DNA of 53,925 nucleotides from Nitrospinaceae bacterium (GTDB lineage: Bacteria; Nitrospinota; Nitrospinia; Nitrospinales; VA-1): the NCBI GenBank assembly GCA_023271875.1, contig JALPWY010000008.1:1-53925 (forward strand). Reading direction: 5' to 3'. Every line of letters starts with the position of its first letter. The stretch's first letter is position 1. A program made the translations under genes and the position numbers. Under the pieces are notes generated by a model. It ran no database searches, was not told where the DNA came from, and was given only the letters and a program-made list of their open reading frames with translations. Positions 7,891 to 15,526 of the stretch are shown here, one piece after another.

Positions 7891-9699
7891 ATGAAAAAGG
7901 TTTTACTACTATTTCCCCCGGAGTGGGTTCCTACTGCGCCCTACCTTGCTCTACCAAGTCTTACGGCGGTTCTTCGTGAAAATGGTATTGAGGTTGTGCA
8001 AAAAGACATCAATGTGGAAATGTATGATCACATCTTCTCAAAAGAGTTTCTCCTGTTTGTTAAAGGCCGTATCGATCAACGTTTGCGAGATCTTAGAGAA
8101 AAACAGAGGATGGGAGAGATCACGAAGGAAGAAAGAGATATCAAGGGTATGCTCAAGGAATATAGTTTTGTCGACCTTGAACATCATATTAAGGAAGTTG
8201 AGAAAGCCAAGGAGATCATGCGTGGACCTGAATTTTATGATGTGTCCAAGGCTGAATCGTCGCTTAACGCTTTCCGTGAAGTAATGAGTTATGTTTCTGC
8301 AGCATACCACCCCGCAGATATTCACTTCTATCCAGTTGAGAGCAATCTTAATATTTATCGTCCCTGGATTTCGGGTGATTTGTTAAAGGCTCCTCATGAC
8401 GACACTGTCAATGTATACGCCGATATTTGTCGGCAATTAGTCTTTCGGGCAATTGAAGATGAAAAGCCTGACTTAGTTGGTATTTCAATAGGGACTCCTG
8501 TTCAACTTATGTCGGGGATTACTTTTTCTACTCTCATTAAAGAGAAATTTCCGGGGATTCATGTGACGGTCGGTGGCAATATAATCACCCGACTACGTGA
8601 TGAACTTAAAAAGAAAGAAGAGTTTTTCGGGACAGCATTCGATTCGATTATTTTTTATGAAGGGGAACATCCGATTGTTTGGTTAACAGAAGCATTGGAT
8701 GGCAAACGTAAAATGGAAGATGTTCCAAATCTAATTTATCGTGAAGAAAACGGAAATATACGAGTAAATAATACTTATCAAGAGAAGGTTAATGAATTGC
8801 CACCTCCTGATTTTGATGGGATTCCATGGGAAAAGTATTTTTCCCCGGAGCGGCTTGTCCCCTATCTCGGTACCCGCGGGTGCTACTGGGGAGAGTGTAC
8901 ATTTTGCGACCATGGGGCTGGCTACATTGATCAATTTAGAGCGAAGCATGCTGACCAGATTATTAGTGACTTGGAGCATCTAAAGAAAGCATGCAACGCA
9001 AAACATTTTTTATTTACTGATGAATCGTTTCCGCCAGCACTGTTTAAAAAACTTCCACCACTTATGGTCGAAAAAAAGCTCGGTATCTATTGGACAACTC
9101 TTATCCGTTTTGAGTCCAGTTTACTTGAGCCAGAGGTTTGGGATCTTGCTGCTCAGTCAGGATGTCGGTCGCTTTACTTTGGATTAGAATCTGCCAATCA
9201 ACGTATTATCAAGTTGGTAAAAAAGGATACAGATATTTCTGCTGCAGTAACTAATCTGACTGAAGCTAAGCGGGTCGGGATATGGAGTCATGTTATGGCG
9301 TTTTATGGGTTTCCTTCAGAAACAGAAGAAGAGGCTGAGGATACTAGGCAGTTTTTGCTAAAAAATCAGGAAATTATTCACTCCGTTGAGATGTATTTTT
9401 TTGTTTTGTATAAACATGCCCCAGTTATGAATATGATCAAGCAACTGGATATGGAAGTTAAGGATAACCCTGAGCACGACTTGGCTTTAGATTTTTACTA
9501 TACACCAAAATCGGGACAGACTATTGAAGAAGCCATGCGCCGTTATGAAAGTTTTTACCAAAACGACTTTGGTCCATGGGCTATGCGAATCAACGCCCGT
9601 GAGCACGTTTTTCTTTATATCACTCACCATGGGACGAACAATCTTCCGGACCTATATGTTAAAAATCAAGTTGTGCCTGTTGGGCGAAGTAGGTTTTGA
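7891..9699 (+). CDS. B12-binding-domain radical SAM protein
   Basis: A 602-residue cobalamin-type radical SAM enzyme. The N-terminal 250 residues look like a B12-binding domain (VLLLFPPEWVPTAPYLALPS at the start, DLVGISIGTP and VTVGGNIITRL later). The radical SAM cluster motif is GCYWGECTFCDHG at about residues 330-342, with cysteines spaced C-x4-C-x2-C as in related B12 radical SAM proteins. Conserved later segments are FTDESFPP, CRSLYFGLESAN and FYGFPSETEEE. It would cleave SAM to a 5'-deoxyadenosyl radical and act on an unknown substrate, perhaps methylating it. An MBL-fold gene follows in the same direction after 135 bases, and a second radical SAM gene lies downstream. Confidence 0.87.
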   Translation: MKKVLLLFPPEWVPTAPYLALPSLTAVLRENGIEVVQKDINVEMYDHIFSKEFLLFVKGRIDQRLRDLREKQRMGEITKEERDIKGMLKEYSFVDLEHHIKEVEKAKEIMRGPEFYDVSKAESSLNAFREVMSYVSAAYHPADIHFYPVESNLNIYRPWISGDLLKAPHDDTVNVYADICRQLVFRAIEDEKPDLVGISIGTPVQLMSGITFSTLIKEKFPGIHVTVGGNIITRLRDELKKKEEFFGTAFDSIIFYEGEHPIVWLTEALDGKRKMEDVPNLIYREENGNIRVNNTYQEKVNELPPPDFDGIPWEKYFSPERLVPYLGTRGCYWGECTFCDHGAGYIDQFRAKHADQIISDLEHLKKACNAKHFLFTDESFPPALFKKLPPLMVEKKLGIYWTTLIRFESSLLEPEVWDLAAQSGCRSLYFGLESANQRIIKLVKKDTDISAAVTNLTEAKRVGIWSHVMAFYGFPSETEEEAEDTRQFLLKNQEIIHSVEMYFFVLYKHAPVMNMIKQLDMEVKDNPEHDLALDFYYTPKSGQTIEEAMRRYESFYQNDFGPWAMRINAREHVFLYITHHGTNNLPDLYVKNQVVPVGRSRF

Positions 9700-9834
9700 T
9701 TTTTAAGATCCCCATGTATCCTCACCTCTATTTTTAAAATTTAAGAAGATAGTAGCGAGTTTCTTTAAATGGTCGCTTGAGTTAAATACTCTTTTTAGCT
9801 ACCCTGATTTTTTTTTAAATTAAGGAACTAAAAA

Positions 9835-11244
9835 ATGATTAAGACTACCTTGATCGGCCATGCATGTCTCCTTGTGCAGTCTAAGGAAACTACGATACTG
9901 ACCGATCCGGTTTGGTTTGACTATCTTTGGGAAGAAATAAACGTATTGTGTCCAAGCATTGTTTTGGAAAAGGACAAAATACCTCCGGTGGATGTGCTCA
10001 ATCTTTCCCATAGGCACCAAGATCATTTTGATGTGCGTACCTTGTCTTACCTTGTTCAAGATAAAAGAATCCTAAAACCAGATTCAATCGTTCTCGCCCC
10101 TAAAGATGATCTCCTGCTTGATGTTCTCAATGAGCTTGAATTTAAAAATATAAAGATTGTTTCAGATTTTGAGCCTGTCCACGTTAATGATGTCGTAATA
10201 ACGCCGACGGCTTCACTGAACCAATCAAGCACCGCCGAAGATGACTTTCCAGAACATGGACTACTCGTGAGTGATGGGGAAGTGACGATTTGGAATCAGG
10301 TAGACTCCCAAGTGAACCCGGATATAATTCAGCGGATTAGAGAACTCCATGGCCAGATTGATTTTTTCCACTCTCGGTTTGTTCCGTTACTAGAAGGTAA
10401 CTTTGCTTATAACAAACCACTCACCCTACCCATCGATGAGTATTGTACTTTCCTGAATGTCGTGAAGGCACTTGGGCCTAAATTCGTGGTACCGGGATCG
10501 GCCGCCTTTAGGTGTCGAGATGAATTAAATTTTTTAAATCAATGCACATTCCCAATTACTCAGGATCAGTTCATAGGAGATTTGGCCTCGTTTTGCCCAG
10601 AAGTTCCAAGTGCCACATTTTTTTCTGGAGATGTTGCTCATATTTCTGCTGGAGGGATTCGGATTGATAAGCAGTCATCCGATTTTGTCCGTGTGGATGA
10701 AGATGATAGTCATCGAATAATATTCAAACCTAACGCAGAAGTTCCGTCTATCAAAACTCAGACTTGTGACTTAGAAAAATATAAAAAAGAAATGAAAGTA
10801 GTTAATGACTTTATTGAAAATAGTTTTCTAGATCTGATTTTAAATAGCGAACTTCTTAGTGGTTGGCAACATTGGCAGATTGTCTACCAATTGGAAATCT
10901 TCGGGCAGGAAGAATCTCAAGCATGGACTATAGATTTTGGACAAACAGATAAGCCAAAGCTTCATAAAGGAGACCTTGGGAAAATCAATCTCTATGAAGG
11001 CATATCTTCATCGGAAATGTGCGCATTGGTTGAAGGAACAACATCTTGGGATTATGTGACCCTATGTGGCAATTATAGGACATTCAATAATATTTATCGC
11101 ATTACAGACGGTGGTTTTGAGCTACCTCCTGAAGATAAGTCGAATTATGCCTTGGAACCTTTAATGGATATTTTTCCTTGGGATAAGGATATGGATCGCA
11201 GAAAATTCATGAGAGACGTGCAACGCTGGAAAGGGAAGGCCTGA
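9835..11244 (+). CDS. Metallo-beta-lactamase-fold hydrolase-like protein with a long C-terminal extension
   Basis: A 469-residue protein whose first half is an MBL fold: IGHACLLVQS and ILTDPVWF at the N-terminus (UlaG/CMAH-like), then SHRHQDHFD at about residues 58-66, the HxHxDH metal motif, and a later FFSGDVAH. A metal-dependent hydrolase or oxidoreductase acting on a small molecule is likely. The last 170 residues are not recognisable; they might form a lipid- or sterol-carrier-like domain, but this is weak. A ribosome binding site AAGGAA precedes the start. Position between two radical SAM genes suggests a shared pathway. The substrate is unknown. Confidence 0.75.
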   Translation: MIKTTLIGHACLLVQSKETTILTDPVWFDYLWEEINVLCPSIVLEKDKIPPVDVLNLSHRHQDHFDVRTLSYLVQDKRILKPDSIVLAPKDDLLLDVLNELEFKNIKIVSDFEPVHVNDVVITPTASLNQSSTAEDDFPEHGLLVSDGEVTIWNQVDSQVNPDIIQRIRELHGQIDFFHSRFVPLLEGNFAYNKPLTLPIDEYCTFLNVVKALGPKFVVPGSAAFRCRDELNFLNQCTFPITQDQFIGDLASFCPEVPSATFFSGDVAHISAGGIRIDKQSSDFVRVDEDDSHRIIFKPNAEVPSIKTQTCDLEKYKKEMKVVNDFIENSFLDLILNSELLSGWQHWQIVYQLEIFGQEESQAWTIDFGQTDKPKLHKGDLGKINLYEGISSSEMCALVEGTTSWDYVTLCGNYRTFNNIYRITDGGFELPPEDKSNYALEPLMDIFPWDKDMDRRKFMRDVQRWKGKA

Positions 11245-11273
11245 AGGAGGCCGATAGATCAAATTTTATTTTT
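11238..11273 (+). terminator. Weak terminator-like hairpin between convergent genes
   Basis: GGCCT / AGGCC with a 5-base loop at 11238..11252 overlaps the stop codon of the MBL gene and is followed by a T-rich stretch. The stem is only 5 bp, so the call is tentative. Confidence 0.3.
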
Positions 11274-11285
11274 AAGCTTTAGGTA

Positions 11286-13280
11286 TTAGTTCTCTCGATC
11301 AAAGTTGCGTAACGGGATAATAGGTTCAGAAACTGAATTTACCTGCGGCTCTGTTTCAGAATCGGATGAAGGAGTGGATACCTCTGCTTCGGATTCTTTT
11401 TTGGTTCCCGACGAGTTACGCTTCTCAGTTAGAAAAACTGTGATGTCCTGGTTAATTAGATTTTCTGGGCACAACTTAAGATGTTGTCTATAAAATGGCA
11501 TGTTCATAATCAGATCGCCATAAAGACAATCCAAACCGTAATGATCAAACAGCCCTTTAATTGCTCGGGGACCCACTAAAAACAAAATGCCATCCGGTAG
11601 AAGGGCGCGGACCGATGAGGCTAAAATCTGCTCGCATACTCCTCGGTCTTGAAAATAAAACATAGGAATCCATTTAAAAATCATTCCATATTTATCATTG
11701 TAGACATCTTCTAAATGTTCTTTCTCCGGAAGAAAAGAAACTTTTTTTAAGTTGTCCAGCTCTTTTCGTTTTGCGGCATAATCCCAAAGTTGGTATGCAT
11801 TTTTTTGTGCAAGTTCAGGATCGCTGAATAAAACTGTGTATTCTCGCTCATGAGTGCAATCGACGCATCCTGCTATAGACATGTCAAAAGTATGAACCAG
11901 TACACGCTCAACTTTTTCCAGTTTAGCAGGCATTCCCGGTGCCATCTCCATGTAGTAAATGATTTGATCTAATGCCAACGGCTGCAGAGCAGGCTCGTCT
12001 ATTTCAGCGTTTCCTTCAGGGTATAGGGGGACGGTATAAATCGATTTAATGTTATCCGTTTGAGGAGGGAAACCATTAAAAAACCATTTCCAGTTAAAGG
12101 TGTATTCTGGAATTTTTGCAGGCAAATCAGTTTGTGGCAAAATTTTCCAGTCGGGGTGAAATGAAAATTCTTTTCGCTTCTGATCGTCTATCAGGGTAAA
12201 AAAATTAACACCAACTTGTATTTCTCTTTGGCAAGATGGCTTCCCGCCTATTGAGCGGTTGACGTAAGGTATCGGGTTGGTTTCATCGTAACGGGTGACC
12301 TTATAAAGGTGCCCATCTTGGATTGTCAGACAAAGTTTTGATTCATGGTTGAAGTATCGCCATGGAGGGTTGGGTTGTGGAGACCAGGTGACCTCATGGG
12401 ACCGGTTCGTATCCATGAAAATACGTAAAATATCTTTTTCTTCTCCGGGCGCCTTGGGTATAAAAAAAGATGCGAAGATGTTATATGCCGCGTTAGAAGG
12501 GTAGGTTGGGAGTCCGCGATAGCGAAGAGTATCCAATGGTTTCTCACGTGACTGATCTTCATAAATGCCCCATATGAATTCGAAGACAGCTCCGCCACTA
12601 CCTGGAAGAGTAGATTGGAATAACTCAACAACAGGAATAATATCCAACCGCGCCCAGTTAACTTTAGATAAAAAACTAAAAAATATTTTTCGTCCATCAA
12701 AGTTTCCATCCGGTAAAGCATAAAGCGAATCTTTTGTCAGTTTTACTTTGTACTTTCCATCTCCAAGGGGAACTAAGCTGTCTTCTTTATAAAAATAATT
12801 AACTTCTGAAACTGGTACTCGCCAGACTTCTGCCGCTTTTTCACGGAGAAAATCCAAAGTCATATCCTCCCACCCTGGTTGATCCTTTATATCTATCTGT
12901 GATTCAAAGGTGCGAGATCGGGGTTTAATGCCAATCCACTGTAATGAGTCAAGTTGCATGCGAGCCAGTTCAAGGTAGGCTTCACCAGTTGCCGGATCTT
13001 TGCTCCATTTGGCTTCATGTAAAGGATGCCCACCAGGGTCGGTCCCCAGAAAACGACGGCCCTCGTCATCATAAAAAGCCATGTGCCCTGTCTTATAAAT
13101 TTTGATTCGTGTGTTGGCAATATCAGGAACATCTCCATCGTGGAAAATGGTTGCGCCATTTTGTTTGGTAGAATGTAGTGAGGCTAAACTATTAAGGATA
13201 GACTCAGCCGAAATTTCGTTATCATGAAACGAAAAAGAGCCCGGACGCGACAGGGCCAATTGGATTTTTTTTTCCAGCAC
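11286..13280 (-). CDS. Large protein of unknown function with a methyltransferase-like C-terminal region
   Basis: A 664-residue soluble protein without signal peptide or membrane segments. I do not recognise the N-terminal 430 residues, which contain many aromatic residues and SPQPNPPWRYF and FNWKWFFNGFPPQ segments. Around residues 465-620 there is a region with CVDCTHEREY, VRALLPDGILFLVGPRAIKG and NMPFYRQHLKLCPENL that reads like the later strands of a class I methyltransferase fold; an obvious SAM-binding glycine loop is lacking. The last 45 residues are Ser/Glu-rich and probably disordered. It is divergent from the RiPP-type radical SAM gene (147-base gap) and convergent with the MBL gene. 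Function cannot be assigned. Confidence 0.6.
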   Translation of the reverse strand: MLEKKIQLALSRPGSFSFHDNEISAESILNSLASLHSTKQNGATIFHDGDVPDIANTRIKIYKTGHMAFYDDEGRRFLGTDPGGHPLHEAKWSKDPATGEAYLELARMQLDSLQWIGIKPRSRTFESQIDIKDQPGWEDMTLDFLREKAAEVWRVPVSEVNYFYKEDSLVPLGDGKYKVKLTKDSLYALPDGNFDGRKIFFSFLSKVNWARLDIIPVVELFQSTLPGSGGAVFEFIWGIYEDQSREKPLDTLRYRGLPTYPSNAAYNIFASFFIPKAPGEEKDILRIFMDTNRSHEVTWSPQPNPPWRYFNHESKLCLTIQDGHLYKVTRYDETNPIPYVNRSIGGKPSCQREIQVGVNFFTLIDDQKRKEFSFHPDWKILPQTDLPAKIPEYTFNWKWFFNGFPPQTDNIKSIYTVPLYPEGNAEIDEPALQPLALDQIIYYMEMAPGMPAKLEKVERVLVHTFDMSIAGCVDCTHEREYTVLFSDPELAQKNAYQLWDYAAKRKELDNLKKVSFLPEKEHLEDVYNDKYGMIFKWIPMFYFQDRGVCEQILASSVRALLPDGILFLVGPRAIKGLFDHYGLDCLYGDLIMNMPFYRQHLKLCPENLINQDITVFLTEKRNSSGTKKESEAEVSTPSSDSETEPQVNSVSEPIIPLRNFDREN

Positions 13281-13393
13281 GGGATAGTCCTTCTTGTCAG
13301 ATTAATGAAGGGTCGATTATAGAAAGCACCAACTTGTTATGTCAATAAAACCTGTTAGGCTGATTTTTATCAAAAAATAAGACAATAAAAGCT

Positions 13394-13421
13394 TTTTCAG
13401 TAAATTGTTAGTTGCTACAAT
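13394..13421 (+). promoter_or_regulatory. Putative promoter placing the transcription start at the ATG of the radical SAM gene
   Basis: A -10-like TACAAT at 13416..13421 lies 16 bases after TTTTCA at 13394..13399. The expected transcription start, about 7 bases after the -10 box, falls on the ATG at 13428. No Shine-Dalgarno sequence is present, which would fit a leaderless mRNA. Confidence 0.4.
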
Positions 13422-13427
13422 ATTTTT

Positions 13428-15263
13428 ATGCCACTAAATATTGCTTTGATAAATATGCCCTTTGGGTTTCATATTTACCCATCTATTCAACTGGGAACCC
13501 TTTCAACGTTATTAAAATCCCATGGCTGTGCCGTTAAGAGTCATTATCTGAACCTACACTTTGCCCACCAACTGGGGATGCCTGTCTATAACCAACTGTG
13601 TGAAAAAAGATTTCTGGTCGGCGAATGGCTTTTTTCGCATCTTCTGTTTGGAACAAATCCTAAAAACCTAGATTATTTGAATCGTTTTGACTCCCATATT
13701 GATGATGTGTGCCAGTCCATTGACCATCCGCGCGAATTTTTGATAGATGTCAAAACAAAAATGGTTCCTGAATTTCTTCAATGGGCTTTAGAGGCAGGTG
13801 CGTGGGGTCAATACGATGTTATTGGATTTTCATCGACCTTTAATCAGAATCTTGCAAGTGTGACATTAGCTAAGTTAATTAAGGAGAAATATCCCTCGGT
13901 TAAAATTATGTTTGGCGGAGCTAACTTTGAATCAGAAATGGGCTTGGAATACTTTCGTGTATTTCCATGGATTGATTTTGTTGTTCCAGGAGAGGCAGAA
14001 GGTGTATTGATTCCTCTAATGAAATCGTTAGAAAAAAACGAGCCTATCCCAAATGGAGTGGCGCACAGAAGTAATGGAGGGATAGTTTTTGCGGAGAACC
14101 ACGACCTGCATGAAGATTTTAGTGATAACGCTCCCCCTGACTATGATGATTTTTTCGAGCAGCTAAGACAGATTGACCCTGATTCATCATTGCTGGAAAA
14201 TCCAGTCATTCTTTACGAGACCGCACGCGGTTGCTGGTGGGGAGAGAAACACCATTGCACTTTTTGTGGGCTGAATGCCACTACTATGAAATTTAGATCA
14301 AAGCCGATGGATCAGGTTCATGCAGATATTTCGTATTTGTCTCAACGTTATGACTCTTTTCGCTTCCGACTTGTGGACAATATCTTAGAGATGAAATATA
14401 TCGAAGGTATTTTTGGAGAAATGGCCCGTAATAATTTTGATCTTCAGTTTTTTTTGGAAGTGAAAAGCAACTTGACCAAACAGCAAATAAAGTTATTAGC
14501 TCGTGGCGGGGCGAATGTCATCCAACCGGGGATCGAAAGTTTTAGCCTGAACCAGTTAATGGAGATGGATAAAGGGGTACGCCCGTTACAAAATATTCTG
14601 TGTATGAAGTGGGCGATGTATTATGGGGTGGAGGTCAACTGGAACATCCTTATCGGATTTCCAGGAGAGACCGATGAAGATTATCACCAGCAAATCCAGT
14701 TGATCAAACTTTTGTTTCACCTGCCACCGCCCGAGTGCGTTGGAGATCTTTGGCTAGAAAGGTTCAGCCCCTATTATACCCGCCCTGAGGAATATGGGGT
14801 TGCGATAACAGGACCAGGCGAGGCCTATCCTTATGTTTACGATTCTGAAGATATCGATTTATTTAAAATCGCTTATGATTTTGAGTTTACTACCAAGAAT
14901 GAAATTGACCCGGGATTAAAAAAGGAGTTGTTTGATACGGCAGAGGAGTGGAAACGGAGACATCAGTCGGATGAATTACCCTACCTAATTTTCACAAAGT
15001 CCGTGAATTTCGTTACTGTTTACGATGACAGGTCGATTGGGAATCCAAACAAAAATCGTTTTGAAGGGCCTCCCGCTTGGACCATAGTTTTTTGTAATGA
15101 ATCTCCAAAAACAATGGATCAGATCAAAAAACATGTCCAAGAGTTGGGCGCGGAAGAAGGTGCGGCTGAAAAGGGGGTTTTACAGTTGAAAAAAATGGGC
15201 ATCCTCTATGGTGAAAAAGGCAAGTACTTGACCCTTGCGTTGCCACATAACGCAAATCTATAG
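13428..15263 (+). CDS. RiPP-maturation-type radical SAM protein (rSAM_ocin_1-like), B12-binding
   Basis: A 611-residue cobalamin-type radical SAM protein. The cluster motif at about residues 266-280, ARGCWWGEKHHCTFCGLN, has the unusual spacing C-x7-C-x2-C that I associate with the family annotated as RiPP maturation radical SAM protein 1. The start (INMPF...YPSIQLGTL) and the later FLVKSN-like FFLEVKSNL, GIESFSLNQL and IGFPGETDEDY segments also fit. Family members are thought to modify ribosomally made peptides, but many occur without a known substrate, and no precursor peptide was found within this window. The gene is divergent from the 664-residue unknown and ends in a terminator-like inverted repeat. 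Confidence 0.8.
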   Translation: MPLNIALINMPFGFHIYPSIQLGTLSTLLKSHGCAVKSHYLNLHFAHQLGMPVYNQLCEKRFLVGEWLFSHLLFGTNPKNLDYLNRFDSHIDDVCQSIDHPREFLIDVKTKMVPEFLQWALEAGAWGQYDVIGFSSTFNQNLASVTLAKLIKEKYPSVKIMFGGANFESEMGLEYFRVFPWIDFVVPGEAEGVLIPLMKSLEKNEPIPNGVAHRSNGGIVFAENHDLHEDFSDNAPPDYDDFFEQLRQIDPDSSLLENPVILYETARGCWWGEKHHCTFCGLNATTMKFRSKPMDQVHADISYLSQRYDSFRFRLVDNILEMKYIEGIFGEMARNNFDLQFFLEVKSNLTKQQIKLLARGGANVIQPGIESFSLNQLMEMDKGVRPLQNILCMKWAMYYGVEVNWNILIGFPGETDEDYHQQIQLIKLLFHLPPPECVGDLWLERFSPYYTRPEEYGVAITGPGEAYPYVYDSEDIDLFKIAYDFEFTTKNEIDPGLKKELFDTAEEWKRRHQSDELPYLIFTKSVNFVTVYDDRSIGNPNKNRFEGPPAWTIVFCNESPKTMDQIKKHVQELGAEEGAAEKGVLQLKKMGILYGEKGKYLTLALPHNANL

Positions 15264-15277
15264 AATAAAGTCGAAGA

Positions 15278-15346
15278 TTAGTGAGACCTACTATGTGCGA
15301 GCTCTCGCGAGCGCACGTTCACTAATGTCTTAAGTTCTTTTTTTTA
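15278..15346 (+). terminator. Terminator-like nested inverted repeat after the RiPP-type radical SAM gene
   Basis: An outer pair TTAGTGA (15278..15284) / TCACTAA (15319..15325) encloses an inner stem GTGCG / CGCAC with a self-complementary CTCGCGAG core. A run of T follows at 15337-15346. It probably ends the radical SAM transcript, although the distance between stem and T-run is longer than usual. Confidence 0.5.
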
Positions 15347-15526
15347 AAATACTTCGTTGGTTTTTTAAATAGTGAGTAAATTTGACAGAGGAACGCGTAG
15401 GCTTTATAATTTTTAAATCTTAACCCTTAAAAACAATTAGTTGGCTTCTGACCGCTCGATCGAATCTTTCGGTTGTGGTTTGGGGCTAATTTTTCATAAT
15501 GAATCAATCATCAAAAGGCAATCCCA

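Noticed and set aside
9748-9820. GTAGC...GCTAC pair with a T-run before the MBL gene
   Set aside because: The arms are 5 bp and about 40 bases apart, too weak for a terminator.
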